The notes under the pieces were generated by a model. The model had not been told where the DNA came from, did no database searches, and saw only the letters and a list, made by a program, of their open reading frames with translations. Positions 27,202 through 36,518 of a stretch of 64,000 bases of DNA are shown here, in pieces (within the stretch, counting starts at the first letter, position 1; the number at the start of each line of letters is the position of its first letter). The stretch covers positions 113,498-177,497 of the forward strand of contig NZ_FTPD01000082.1 in NCBI RefSeq assembly GCF_900156895.1. The letters run 5' to 3'. Made by a program: the position numbers and the translations under genes. The stretch comes from Mesorhizobium prunaredense (GTDB lineage Bacteria > Pseudomonadota > Alphaproteobacteria > Rhizobiales > Rhizobiaceae).

Positions 27202-27464
27202 CGGTCCCTCGCTTGTGCCAAACACCGAAACTCGTCAAAAGGCGCTGCGGGATTAGTCATGAGAAAGGCCTTGCGCACAATGGCCGGCCGCCACAAACCC
27301 AACGAATCATACGCGAATTCGGTCGCGCCCTTCATGCGAATGATGCGGCCCATGGCATTTTGCCCGAGATTAACAATTGCGTGAAACTGTCGTCGATTGC
27401 GCTTGTGCAGCATTCGGTCCGTGAATATATAGGCGCCAAATTTGGGGCTGTCTGGGTGAGTCGA

Positions 27465-27881
27465 ATGAACGACATCGTTACCGCCGATTACGTACCCTCC
27501 GAAGACGAGCCGTTCATGAACGAGCGGCAGAAATCCTACTTTCGCCTGAAGCTCGTCACCTGGAAGAACGACATACTGCGCGAAGCGCGCGAAACTCTCG
27601 AAATCCTGCAGCAGGAAAACGCCAACCACCCCGATCTCGCCGATCGCGCCTCTTCGGAAACCGACCGCGCCATCGAACTTCGCGCCAGAGATCGCCAGCG
27701 GAAACTCATTTCAAAGATCGATTCTGCGCTTCAGCGAATCGATGAAGGCACTTACGGTTATTGTGAGGAAACCGGCGAGCCGATCGCGCTGAAGCGGCTC
27801 GATGCGCGTCCGATCGCGACCCTGTCGATCGAGGCGCAGGAGCGCCACGAACGCCGCGAGAAGGTCTACCGCGACGACTGA
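27465..27881 (+). CDS. dksA: DksA-type RNA polymerase-binding protein, single-cysteine form
   Basis: A 138-aa secondary-channel regulator of RNA polymerase that works with ppGpp in the stringent response. The N-terminal YVPSEDEPFMNERQKSYF, the coiled coil with its conserved ASSETDRA tip, and the GTYGYCEETGEPIALKRL globular end identify it. Of the four zinc-ribbon cysteines of E. coli DksA only the first remains; the others read Thr, Ser and Ala. ATG at 27465 is chosen, with an in-frame GTG three codons earlier. It is followed by R1 repeat DNA with a strong hairpin. Confidence 0.92.
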   Translation: MNDIVTADYVPSEDEPFMNERQKSYFRLKLVTWKNDILREARETLEILQQENANHPDLADRASSETDRAIELRARDRQRKLISKIDSALQRIDEGTYGYCEETGEPIALKRLDARPIATLSIEAQERHERREKVYRDD

Positions 27882-27966
27882 AGCACGGGCGAAGCGTCGA
27901 AACGGGCGAAGCGTCTACAAAGCAGCCAATAGCGAATTTGTTTCATGGCCGGTCTCCGGCCATTTA

Positions 27967-28069
27967 ATGCATGTCGCGCAAAAGTGCGCAGCGGTTTTGC
28001 GATAACGACATGCATAAAACAAGAACTTAAAGCGCGTCGCATGAATCCCTTCAAACGCGACGCGCTTTA
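27967..28069. repeat. Dispersed palindromic repeat, family R1, second long copy
   Basis: Shares with 1806-1931 the arms ATGCATGTCGCGCAAAAG and CGGTTTTGCGATAACGACAT and the terminal hairpin TAAAGCGCGTCGC/GCGACGCGCTTTA (28028-28040 with 28057-28069), but has a longer loop. It lies between convergent genes and may terminate both. Confidence 0.85.
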
Positions 28070-28081
28070 GTCGTTGGCCGG

Positions 28082-28852
28082 TTATCTTTTCTGGCTGGAC
28101 AACTCGCCGAGAAGCTTCGTCATCTCGTCATCGAGAGACGACGGCGCTTTCGCCGCCGGCTTGCTCTCCGGCTTGGCGGGGTGCGGGTCATCAAACGGGA
28201 CCTCGAGCTCCCTCATCAGCGTATCGTCGATGGAATCCTCTTTTGCCAGGGAATCCTGCTTAGCCGGGGAATCCAACTTTGCCGGGGAATCCTGTCTTGC
28301 CGGCGATGGCGCGTACCGAACGGCATTGGTGTAGGCGGGCAGCGGCGTGATGGTCGCCGATTGAGGGCTTTGCGCTGCTGGCCTCGGCGCCGGCGCCGGT
28401 GCGGGCTGATGCGGCCGGACAGGCGTTGGGGCCGTGCTTGCCGGCTGCGGAGACGGTGCTTGCCTCACTGGCGCGGGGGCCGGTTGAGGCGCGCGCGGCG
28501 GCGGCGCCGGCTGATGGCCGCCGCCATCTCCGGTCAGTGCAGGCCGGCGCAGCGCCGACAGCCTGATGTCGCGTTCGACGACGACGTCGGTCGGGCCGCC
28601 GATCAGCAGCAGGTGCTCGATATCGTCGCGGCGCACCAGCACCAATCGGCGGTGACTGTCGACTGCGGTGGCGTCCATCACGGCCAGCCGCGTCTTGCGG
28701 TTCCTGCCGCCGGCAACGAATGTTCCAAAGGTCAGATTGCGGACCAGCTTGATGATCAGGAGAACGATGACCACAAGGACAAGCGCGACAAAGGTCCACA
28801 GGATTGCCGCGGCATAACCAGGACCCGCCACGCTATCAAGCCACTGCAGCAT
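28082..28852 (-). CDS. FliO-like membrane protein
   Basis: A 256-aa protein with one N-terminal membrane helix (AAILWTFVALVLVVIVLLII at about 14-33), then a small beta domain with the FliO/MopB pattern AVMDATAVDSHRRLVLVRRD and HLLLIGGPTDVVVE, then a long proline/alanine-rich tail with 15-bp in-frame repeats (DSPAKLDSPAKQDSLAKEDS). FliO assists assembly of the flagellar export gate, but no other flagellar gene is near, so a different role for this stand-alone homologue is possible. ATG at 28852 follows GGGGG and is preferred to an upstream start. Confidence 0.75.
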   Translation of the reverse strand: MLQWLDSVAGPGYAAAILWTFVALVLVVIVLLIIKLVRNLTFGTFVAGGRNRKTRLAVMDATAVDSHRRLVLVRRDDIEHLLLIGGPTDVVVERDIRLSALRRPALTGDGGGHQPAPPPRAPQPAPAPVRQAPSPQPASTAPTPVRPHQPAPAPAPRPAAQSPQSATITPLPAYTNAVRYAPSPARQDSPAKLDSPAKQDSLAKEDSIDDTLMRELEVPFDDPHPAKPESKPAAKAPSSLDDEMTKLLGELSSQKR

Positions 28853-28960
28853 TGGTGCCCCCAAAATCAGCTTTCGAAGAAGACGCGACACTAGACTGTT
28901 GCGGCACGCGACTGCAAGTTACGTTTCGCGCTTCGTGAACAGCCTTGAAACACCCATGTG

Positions 28961-29102
28961 GTGGATTTCAAGTTTCTGCGAATTGAGGGCGTCAGCGTTC
29001 CCACTTCAATCCACGACACTGGATTTATCAGCAAGTTGCCGGTGTGATGAATCCGAAATTCGCTCGCGTCGGACCAGGATGGATGCGAATTTCGGAATCA
29101 CC
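28961..29102. repeat. Two consecutive inverted repeats upstream of cckA
   Basis: The first pairs GTGGATTTCAAGT (28961-28973) with ACTTCAATCCAC (29003-29014). The second pairs ATCCGAAATTCGC (29051-29063) with GCGAATTTCGGA (29085-29096). They occupy most of the 370-bp gap between the FliO-like gene and cckA. A sequence like the second right arm recurs near 47053-47077, so this looks like a dispersed element rather than a cckA-specific operator. Confidence 0.7.
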
Positions 29103-29224
29103 GCACCAGGCGCCGAACGGGGTGTCGTTTTTAGCGGACAGTTGCCGCCAAGGCCTTTTCCGGACCCTGAGAATGTGATTCAACCGGGCAGGGGCAAGTA
29201 CCGGAATTCACGAGCAGGGGGCAC

Positions 29225-31795
29225 ATGGCCAAGGAAGCGCGCGGCGATTTCTATCCGGTACCGATCGTCGACCAGAACACGCGACCGGGCGCGGTCACCC
29301 GGCTCATCGTCTTCATCGTTGTGCTGACAGGAGCCGCGATCGTTTTCGGCCTTTTCCGAGAACGTCTTGGCGATCCATTCCTGCTTGGAATGCTTGGCGT
29401 GCTGGCGATGATCGGTGTCGGCTTCCTGTTCGCCACCGCCATCGGCTTCGTGCAGATCACGCCGCGCTCGACGAGTGACGAACTGTCGAAAGCCTTCGTC
29501 GATTCAATGTCGCAAGGCCTTCTGGTCACCGACACCAAGGGTCGTGTCGTCTACGCCAATCGGGCCTATGCCGACATGACGGGCGCGGCTTCTGCGGCGG
29601 ACCTAAAGACCGTCGAAGGGTTGCTGTCCGATGTTCCCGAGGCCTCGGTGACCATATACCGGCTCGCCTCCGGCCTGCGCGACGGCCAGCCCGGCGACGG
29701 TGAGTTTCGGCTTGCCCAATCCATTCGACCTGGCGCCGAGCCGGGCGCGCGCTGGTACCGTGTCCGCGCCCGCGCCTTCAGCGTTCCCGGCCAGCGGCTG
29801 CCCTTGCTCGCCTGGCAACTCGCCGACATCTCGAAAGAACGGGCCGAGCAGGAGCGGTTCTTCCTTGATCTGCAGGAGGCCATCGACCATCTCGACCATG
29901 CGCCTGCCGGCTTCTTTTCGGCCGACCAGGAAGGCCGCGTCACCTACATCAACGCCACGCTTGCGGAGTGGCTGGGCATCGACCTGACGAGCTTCACGCC
30001 TGGTGCCGTCACGCTTTCGGAGATCGTCGCCGGCGACGGCATGGCGCTGGTCCGCTCGGTCAAGGCCGATCCCGGCACCACCCGCAATGCGGTCATCGAT
30101 CTCGATCTGACGACAGTGAAGGGCGAGGCGCTGCCCGTGCGTTTCATGCATCGGGTTTCGGCCAGCCGCGAAGGCGCCAACGGTCCGACGCGCACCATCG
30201 TGCTCAACCGCACGCAAGGCGAGGACGCTTCCGCCGATCTGCGCGCCTCGGAGATACGCTTCACCCGCTTCTTCAATTCGACGCCGATGGCAATAGCGGC
30301 TGTCGACAACCGCGGGCGCATCTTGCGCACCAACGCGCCTTTCCTGTCGCTGTTTTCCTCCGTCGTCGACGGGGACGCGGTCGATCGGCGCGTACGGCTG
30401 GACACGGTGATCCATGAGCGCGACCGCCCCGCCTTTGCCGCGGCGTTCGAAAAAGCGCGACAACGGCAGGCCGATATCGAACCGATCGATACGCTGCTGC
30501 CCGGCAATGAAGAACGGCACATGCGCTTCTACGTCAACGCGGTTGCCGACGGCACCGGCGAGGGCGCCGAAGAATCGGCCATTGTCTACGCCGTCGAGAC
30601 CACCGAGCAGAAGGCGCTCGAGGGCCAGATGGCGCAAAGCCAGAAGATGCAGGCAGTCGGCCAGCTTGCCGGCGGCATCGCACACGACTTCAACAATGTG
30701 CTGACCGCCATCATCATGGCGTCGGACCTCTTGTTGACCAACCACCGCCCGTCGGACCCGTCCTTCCCCGACATCATGAACATCAAGCAGAACGCCAACC
30801 GGGCGGCCTCGCTGGTGCGGCAGCTTCTGGCCTTCTCGCGCAAGCAGACGCTGCGGCCGGAGGTGCTCAACCTGACCGACGTGCTTGCCGATCTGCGGAT
30901 GCTGCTGGCCCGTCTGGTCGGCAACGACATCAAGCTGAAGGTCGATCATGGCCGCGATCTGTGGCCGGTGAAGGTCGACATCGGGCAGTTCGAGCAGGTG
31001 GTGGTCAATCTGGCGGTCAATGCGCGCGATGCGATGCCGAACGGCGGCGAGCTCACCGTGCGCACCCGCAACGTGACCACAGAGGAGAGCAAGAGCCTTC
31101 CCTACCGCGAACTTGCGCCGGCCGATTATGTGGTGGTCGAAGTCGAAGACACCGGCAGCGGCATCGCCCCCGAAGTGCTCAAGAAGATTTTCGAACCGTT
31201 CTTCACCACCAAGGAGGTCGGCAAGGGCACCGGCCTCGGTCTGTCGATGGTCTATGGCATCATCAAGCAGACAGGCGGCTTCATCTTCTGCGATTCCGAG
31301 GTCGGCAAAGGATCGGTGTTCCGCATCTTCCTGCCGCGCTACGTTGCTGAGGCGAGAACGGCAGGCGAGCCCGGCGAGGCGCCGGCTGCACCGGCAAAGA
31401 TCGCCGACGCAGCCAAGGACCTGTCAGGTTCGGCCACGGTGCTGCTGGTCGAGGACGAGGATGCCGTGCGCATGGGCGGCATGCGGGCGCTGACGTCGCG
31501 CGGTTACACCGTCCACGAAGCGTCCTCGGGCGTCGAGGCGCTGGAAATCTTCGAGGCGCTCGGCGGCAAGGTCGACATTGTCGTTTCCGATGTGGTGATG
31601 CCGGAAATGGATGGGCCGACGCTGCTTGGCGAATTGCGCAAGCGGCAGCCGGACATCAAATTCGTCTTCGTTTCCGGCTATGCGGAGGACGCGTTCGCCA
31701 AGAACCTGCCGGCAGACGCGCATTTCGGTTTCCTGCCGAAGCCGTTTTCGCTCAAGCAACTGGCCACAATCGTCAAGGATGTGCTGGAATCTTAG
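29225..31795 (+). CDS. cckA: Hybrid sensor histidine kinase CckA
   Basis: An 856-aa inner-membrane kinase/phosphatase at the top of the CckA-ChpT-CtrA cell-cycle relay. Two membrane helices lie at about 25-44 and 53-76. PAS-type domains follow (about 95-210, 220-340 and 345-460). The phosphoacceptor is His487 in GGIAHDFNNVLTAI, the ATPase domain carries NLAVNARDAMPNGG and GTGLGLSMVYGIIKQ, and the C-terminal receiver has Asp789 in VVSDVVMPEMDG. Domain order and the HDFNN H-box are diagnostic. The start ATG follows AGGGGG. It is essential in relatives. Confidence 0.95.
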   Translation: MAKEARGDFYPVPIVDQNTRPGAVTRLIVFIVVLTGAAIVFGLFRERLGDPFLLGMLGVLAMIGVGFLFATAIGFVQITPRSTSDELSKAFVDSMSQGLLVTDTKGRVVYANRAYADMTGAASAADLKTVEGLLSDVPEASVTIYRLASGLRDGQPGDGEFRLAQSIRPGAEPGARWYRVRARAFSVPGQRLPLLAWQLADISKERAEQERFFLDLQEAIDHLDHAPAGFFSADQEGRVTYINATLAEWLGIDLTSFTPGAVTLSEIVAGDGMALVRSVKADPGTTRNAVIDLDLTTVKGEALPVRFMHRVSASREGANGPTRTIVLNRTQGEDASADLRASEIRFTRFFNSTPMAIAAVDNRGRILRTNAPFLSLFSSVVDGDAVDRRVRLDTVIHERDRPAFAAAFEKARQRQADIEPIDTLLPGNEERHMRFYVNAVADGTGEGAEESAIVYAVETTEQKALEGQMAQSQKMQAVGQLAGGIAHDFNNVLTAIIMASDLLLTNHRPSDPSFPDIMNIKQNANRAASLVRQLLAFSRKQTLRPEVLNLTDVLADLRMLLARLVGNDIKLKVDHGRDLWPVKVDIGQFEQVVVNLAVNARDAMPNGGELTVRTRNVTTEESKSLPYRELAPADYVVVEVEDTGSGIAPEVLKKIFEPFFTTKEVGKGTGLGLSMVYGIIKQTGGFIFCDSEVGKGSVFRIFLPRYVAEARTAGEPGEAPAAPAKIADAAKDLSGSATVLLVEDEDAVRMGGMRALTSRGYTVHEASSGVEALEIFEALGGKVDIVVSDVVMPEMDGPTLLGELRKRQPDIKFVFVSGYAEDAFAKNLPADAHFGFLPKPFSLKQLATIVKDVLES

Positions 31796-31879
31796 GGCTC
31801 ACTAATTCGCACTTGCGAAATGGCGTGAGACTGCCATGATTATGGGGGAAACAGGCGGCGGGTTTTGGGGGAGCATGCC

Positions 31880-32590
31880 GTGACGCCGCACAACGAGGCA
31901 GGCAGGGGCGATTATGCCGCAACAGTGCTGTTGCCGGGCGATCCGCAGCGTGCCGAATGGATGGCGGAAACCTTTCTCGAGGCGCCGCGCTGCGTCAACC
32001 GTCGAAGGCAGGCCCTCGGTTTTACCGGCCTGTTTCGCGGCAAGCCCGTCAGCATACAGTCCACCGGCATCGGCGTCTCGTCATTCCTGATCTACGCGCA
32101 TGAATTGCTGGACTTCCATGGCGTGAGGACACTGATCCGCACCGGTACCTGTGGTGCCCTGACTGCCGCGGTTAAACTGCGCAGTTTAGTGATCTCGCAA
32201 GCGGTGCGGGGTGAAAGTGCCGAGAGCGGCCAGGTTTTTGGGCTCTATGGTGCCGATGCCGGACCCGATCCGGAGCTGGTTTCCCAAGCCCTGGCCCGGG
32301 CTGCCGAAATCGGCATCGAACATCAGGCCGGGCTGACCATCTGCAGCGACATATTCTATCATCCCAAGGGGCGCGACCGCTTCGCCGAAGCGCAGGCACA
32401 GGGCGCGCTGGCCGTGGATATGGAGACCAGCGCGCTCTATCGCATCGCCGCGCATTTCGGCGCCAGGGCTTTGTCGATGCTGACTGTCGTCGACAATGTG
32501 GTGACCGGCGAGCAAACAGATTATTCCGAACGCCAGGCGCTTTTCACCGATATGGCCCGCCTGGCGCTCGATGTCGCGATCGAAAGTTAA
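31880..32590 (+). CDS. DeoD-type purine-nucleoside phosphorylase
   Basis: A 236-aa nucleoside phosphorylase of the NP-I (DeoD/Udp) family, which splits purine nucleosides with phosphate. The phosphate loop LLPGDPQRAEWMAE is near the N-terminus, GTCGAL at about residue 90, and the substrate-binding ALAVDMETSALYRIAA at about 175-190. The family Asp equivalent lies in VVDNVVTGEQ. A GTG start at 31880 gives good spacing from GGGGGAG; a TTG five codons upstream is in frame. It is not next to other purine genes. Confidence 0.85.
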   Translation: MTPHNEAGRGDYAATVLLPGDPQRAEWMAETFLEAPRCVNRRRQALGFTGLFRGKPVSIQSTGIGVSSFLIYAHELLDFHGVRTLIRTGTCGALTAAVKLRSLVISQAVRGESAESGQVFGLYGADAGPDPELVSQALARAAEIGIEHQAGLTICSDIFYHPKGRDRFAEAQAQGALAVDMETSALYRIAAHFGARALSMLTVVDNVVTGEQTDYSERQALFTDMARLALDVAIES

Positions 32591-32892
32591 GCTGCCTGCC
32601 GCTTCGGCGCCGTGTGTTCTTCGATGCCGGGCCGATGGCCGCGCAGATAGAGAGCACAGGTCGTGCGCAGCATCGAGGCGAAGTTCGGAATCTGGCCATT
32701 GATCTCGATGGCCTCGTCATAGAGCTTCGAGATGAATTTCGGCGTCGTCAGGCCCTGGCTGTCGGCGATCTCGTCGAGCAATGCCCAGAACGTCGCCTCG
32801 AGCTGGATGCTGGTCGAATGCCCGTCGATACGAATCGACCGGTTGATCTGCCGGTAGCCCTCCGGATCCTGCCCGGCAAAAACCCTGCACAT
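32587..32892 (-). CDS. Ribbon-helix-helix domain protein
   Basis: A 101-aa protein with an RHH_4-like DNA-binding fold: NRSIRIDGHSTSIQLEATFW supplies the strand and first helix, and GLTTPKFISKLYDEAIE the second. Proteins of this type in rhizobia are small predicted transcription factors with unknown targets. Its stop overlaps that of the convergent nucleoside phosphorylase gene by 4 bp. An AACGGGAGG ribosome-binding site precedes the ATG. Confidence 0.82.
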   Translation of the reverse strand: MCRVFAGQDPEGYRQINRSIRIDGHSTSIQLEATFWALLDEIADSQGLTTPKFISKLYDEAIEINGQIPNFASMLRTTCALYLRGHRPGIEEHTAPKRQAA

Positions 32893-33170
32893 CGTTACCT
32901 CCCGTTCTTATTGATCTGGCCGTTCTTGTCGGTTCTGGCCATCCTTGTTGATTTTGGGCGCAATCAGAGGTGATTCGCGCCTTTGGGCAGTGCCTGTCGT
33001 GGCCAATTATCTTCAGCTGGAAAGCGGAAAACAGCAATCGGACTTTCGTCCTTAGGCGGTTCCCACCCCGTCGTTAGATTAGCGCGTGGTAATCGGCTGC
33101 CACCACGTTTGCCGCAACCCGCGCATAATCACGCCGACGCGCACATCGCGCTTACCGCACGGAGTGTCAT

Positions 33171-33566
33171 TTGGCGAAGGCGATCCATACCATGATCCGG
33201 GTTCTCGACGAGGCCCGGTCCGTCGACTTCTACCGGAAAGCGTTTGGACTGGACGTCGCCGAACGGCTCGATTTCGAAACCTTTACGCTCGTCTATCTGA
33301 GCAATGCCGAGGCGGAGCTCGAAGTCGAGCTCACCGTCAACAAGGGCCGCCAGGAGCCTTATGCGCTCGGCGACGGCTACGGCCACCTCGCGGTTTCGGT
33401 CGCCGATCTGGACAGCGAACATGACCGGCTCGGCGCGCTTGGCCTGAACCCGAAGAAGATCGTCGAGCTCAACCGCGACGGAGCACTGCTCGCACGCTTC
33501 TTCTTCATCGAGGATCCCGATGGCTACAAGATCGAGGTTCTGCAGCGTCAGGGCCGGTTCAAATAG
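33171..33566 (+). CDS. gloA: Lactoylglutathione lyase (glyoxalase I), VOC family
   Basis: A 131-aa metalloenzyme that isomerises the methylglyoxal-glutathione adduct. The paired beta-alpha modules are clear: HTMIRVLDEARSVDFYRKAF at the N-terminus and GHLAVSVADLDSEHDRLGAL in the second half. Predicted metal ligands are His6, a Glu in AELEVELT, His in GYGHLAV and Glu in YKIEVLQ. Translation likely starts at TTG 33171, seven bases after GGAG; the next ATG would remove the first metal-binding strand. Confidence 0.9.
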   Translation: MAKAIHTMIRVLDEARSVDFYRKAFGLDVAERLDFETFTLVYLSNAEAELEVELTVNKGRQEPYALGDGYGHLAVSVADLDSEHDRLGALGLNPKKIVELNRDGALLARFFFIEDPDGYKIEVLQRQGRFK

Positions 33567-33645
33567 GAGATACTACGGCCGCGCCGGCCAGCGCGGCGCC
33601 AGCCAGGGCACGTTCGGGTGCGAATAGCAAGCAAGGGAGGAACAA

Positions 33646-34194
33646 TTGGTCACGATTTATGAGAGCAAGCCGGTCCATGAAACGAAGCCAGCGCTATCGC
33701 GCCGCGAGCTTCTGAAGCGCGGCGGTGTCGGCGCTTTGCTGGTCATTTCAGGCAGTGCCGTCATCAGCCCGGAACATGCCTGGGGTCTCGAAACATCCGC
33801 GCTCAAGCCCGAAACCATGGCGACCCTGATCCAGATGGCGCGCGACATCTACCCGCACGACCAAGTGCCTGACAAATATTACGCAATCGCCGTCAAGGCG
33901 CATGATGAGCAGGCCGGCAAGGACCCTGCCCACAAGGACCTTATCGAAAAGGGCATCGCAGATCTCGACTTGAAATCGGGCAAGGGCGGCTACACCGGTC
34001 TCGGCTGGGAGGAGCAGCGCGTTGCGGTGCTCAGGGATATCCAGGACACGCCGTTCTTCCAGGCCGTCCGCGGCGGGCTTGTTGTCGGCCTCTACAATCA
34101 GAAGGAGGTCTGGCCGATCTTCGGCTACGAGGGCGAATCCTACTCCAAGGGCGGCTATATGGCGCGCGGGTTCGACGACATCGAGTGGCTCTGA
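33646..34194 (+). CDS. Gluconate 2-dehydrogenase subunit 3-like, Tat-exported
   Basis: A 182-aa small subunit of membrane-associated GMC dehydrogenases. The twin-arginine signal SRRELLKRGGVGALLVISGS occupies residues about 18-37; the mature part MARDIYPHDQVPDKYYA matches the family. In such complexes this subunit carries the flavoprotein, which lacks its own signal, across the membrane by the Tat route. TTG start after GGGAGG. The GMC flavoprotein gene follows after 48 bp. Confidence 0.88.
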   Translation: MVTIYESKPVHETKPALSRRELLKRGGVGALLVISGSAVISPEHAWGLETSALKPETMATLIQMARDIYPHDQVPDKYYAIAVKAHDEQAGKDPAHKDLIEKGIADLDLKSGKGGYTGLGWEEQRVAVLRDIQDTPFFQAVRGGLVVGLYNQKEVWPIFGYEGESYSKGGYMARGFDDIEWL

Positions 34195-34242
34195 GCCCCC
34201 CGTCGTCGCAACCGCACACAACAGACATAACGGGAGGAAACC

Positions 34243-35814
34243 TTGGCACCACCATTTGATCTCAACAACGACGGCGTGGTCGTCATCATCGGCTCGGGCG
34301 CCGGCGGCGGCACGCTCGGCAATGAGCTTGCGCAGAAGGGCATCGATGTCGTCATGCTGGAGGCGGGCGCCCGTCACGAATACGAGGATTTCATCAATGA
34401 CGAGTGGGATTCATTCGCCCAGCTCGCCTGGACGGACAAGCGCACGACCTCGGGCGACTGGCGGGTGGCGAAGGATTTCCCCAACCTGCCGGCATGGATC
34501 GTCAAGGCGGTCGGCGGCTCGACCACGCACTGGGCGGGCGCTTCGCTGCGCTTTCAGGAGCACGAATTCAAAACGCTTTCGACCTACGGAAAACTGGACG
34601 GCGCAAACCTGCTCGACTGGCCGATCACGCTTGCCGAGCTGGAGCCCTACTACGCAAAGGCCGAAGACAAGCTCGGCGTGACGCTCACCAACAACATCCC
34701 AGGCCTTCCCGGCAACAACAACTTCAAGGTGATGAAGGCCGGCGCCGACAAGCTCGGCTACAAGGAGTGCCACACCGGCCGGATGGCAATCAATTCCGAG
34801 CCGCGCGACGACCGCAATGCCTGCCAGCAGACCGGCTTCTGCTTCCAGGGCTGCAAATGGGGCGCCAAATGGTCGACGCTCTACAGCGAAATTCCCAAGG
34901 GCGAGGCGACCGGCCATCTCGAGGTCAGGCCGAATGCCATGGCCATCAAGATCAACCACGATGCGTCAGGCAAGGTAACCGGGGTCGTCTATGCCGACAA
35001 GGACGGCAGACTGAGGGAACAGAAGGCCCGCATCGTCGCCGTCGCCGGAAATTCGATCGAGAGCCCGCGGCTGCTGCTCAATTCGGCATCGAGTCAGTTT
35101 CCCGACGGCCTTGCCAATTCGTCGGGGCAGGTCGGCAAGAACTACATGCGCCACACCACCGGCTCGGTCTACGGCATCTTCGACAAGCCGGTGCATATGT
35201 ATCGCGGCACCACCATGGCCGGTATCATCCGCGATGAGGCCCGCAACGATCCCTCGCGCGGCTTCGTCGGCGGCTACGAACTCGAGACGCTGTCGCTCGG
35301 CCTGCCGTTCATGGCCGCCTTCCTCAATCCCGGCGGCTGGGGGCGTTCCTTCACCACGGGGCTCGACCACTACGACCACATGGCCGGCATGTGGATCGTC
35401 GGCGAGGACATGCCGCGCCAGGAAAACCGCATCACGCTGCATGCCGATATCAAGGACGCGCACGGCATGCCGGTGGCGGACGTCCATTTCGACGACCATG
35501 CCAACGACACGGCAATGCGCAACCACGCCTACAAACAGGGCTCGGCGCTCTACGAGGCGGTCGGGGCGACGCGGACCTTCCCGACGCCACCCTATCCGTC
35601 GACCCACAATCTCGGCACCAACCGGATGAGCGAGAAGGCGGCCGACGGCGTCGTCAACAAGCATGGCCAGGCGCACGATATCAAGAACCTGTTCGTGTCG
35701 GATGGCAGCCAGTTCACCACGGGCGGGGCTGAAAATCCGACATTGACGATCGTGTCGCTGGCGATCCGTCAGGCCGAGTACATTGCCGGACAAATGTCGG
35801 CCAAAAGCATCTAG
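34243..35814 (+). CDS. GMC family FAD-dependent oxidoreductase
   Basis: A 523-aa flavoprotein dehydrogenase. The FAD motif is VIIGSGAGGGTLGNELA at residues about 10-26, with GGSTTHWAGASLRF downstream. The C-terminal signature HNLGTNRMSEKA and the catalytic-region ENPTLTIVSLAIRQAE follow. A cysteine-rich segment (CQQTGFCFQGCKWG) resembles the one in gluconate/sorbitol-type membrane dehydrogenases. It has no signal peptide and would travel with the Tat subunit encoded upstream. No cytochrome c subunit is found in the window, so the electron acceptor and the sugar or alcohol substrate are unknown. TTG start after GGGAGG. Confidence 0.88.
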   Translation: MAPPFDLNNDGVVVIIGSGAGGGTLGNELAQKGIDVVMLEAGARHEYEDFINDEWDSFAQLAWTDKRTTSGDWRVAKDFPNLPAWIVKAVGGSTTHWAGASLRFQEHEFKTLSTYGKLDGANLLDWPITLAELEPYYAKAEDKLGVTLTNNIPGLPGNNNFKVMKAGADKLGYKECHTGRMAINSEPRDDRNACQQTGFCFQGCKWGAKWSTLYSEIPKGEATGHLEVRPNAMAIKINHDASGKVTGVVYADKDGRLREQKARIVAVAGNSIESPRLLLNSASSQFPDGLANSSGQVGKNYMRHTTGSVYGIFDKPVHMYRGTTMAGIIRDEARNDPSRGFVGGYELETLSLGLPFMAAFLNPGGWGRSFTTGLDHYDHMAGMWIVGEDMPRQENRITLHADIKDAHGMPVADVHFDDHANDTAMRNHAYKQGSALYEAVGATRTFPTPPYPSTHNLGTNRMSEKAADGVVNKHGQAHDIKNLFVSDGSQFTTGGAENPTLTIVSLAIRQAEYIAGQMSAKSI

Positions 35815-35880
35815 CCATACCCTCCCGACTGCTGCTGGCGCGGAACCTCACAAGGTTTCGCGCCTCTTCTTGCCGGCCGT

Positions 35881-36276
35881 TCAACGCTTCGTGCAGGTCG
35901 AGGCGGTGAAGGCGCCGTCAGGCTGCTTCATGATGATGTCGAAGGACGGGCTGGTTTGACCGTCCAGGGTGGCTTGCGTGAGCGAGATCGAGTTGCCGCC
36001 GGTCGTGTAGCCGCCCAACGGGCCCAACCAGGTGATCTCGCCATTTGCATTCATCTGATAGTTGTAGCCCTGCCCAGCGGTTCCGAAGCTCACCGGGCCG
36101 CTATAGACATTGCCCTTGATGGTGATGTCGCCAAGGCTGAGGAACATGCCAAGCAGATAGACTTCGCAGTGATAGCTGCCGTCCGGCAATTTGCCATCGG
36201 CGAAGTCGGCGCGGGCGCTGCCGGTTGCCGCAACCAGAAGCATGGTGCTGAAAATGCGAGAAATCCTGGAGGTCAT
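35881..36276 (-). CDS. Secreted small protein of unknown function
   Basis: A 131-aa predicted periplasmic protein. Signal peptide at residues 1-23 (MTSRISRIFSTMLLVAATGS then ARA-DF). The mature part has two cysteines (SYHCEVYL and ASTCTKR at the C-terminus) that could form a disulfide linking its ends. No family is recognised. ATG at 36276 follows GGAGG in the leader, so upstream codons in the frame are not needed. It is divergent from the urea transporter operon. Confidence 0.65.
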   Translation of the reverse strand: MTSRISRIFSTMLLVAATGSARADFADGKLPDGSYHCEVYLLGMFLSLGDITIKGNVYSGPVSFGTAGQGYNYQMNANGEITWLGPLGGYTTGGNSISLTQATLDGQTSPSFDIIMKQPDGAFTASTCTKR

Positions 36277-36518
36277 GCGGTCGCTCTTTTGAAGATCGAT
36301 CTTGCCCCATTTTCCTGCAGCGCTGCAACGGTTCGCCGTCTTTGAGGCGGTTTTGCTCAAATTTCATGCATTAATTCGCGAGTGATCAAAAATTAGGCGA
36401 GGGCGGGGAGTTTTTTCTCAAGCAGAGCACTGGCAGCGGCGCTTATCTTTGGCGGCTAATATATTAACCGGCTGATAGGGCTAGGAAATCCAAGCTCCCT
36501 TGGTTTTGCTCCTGTGGT

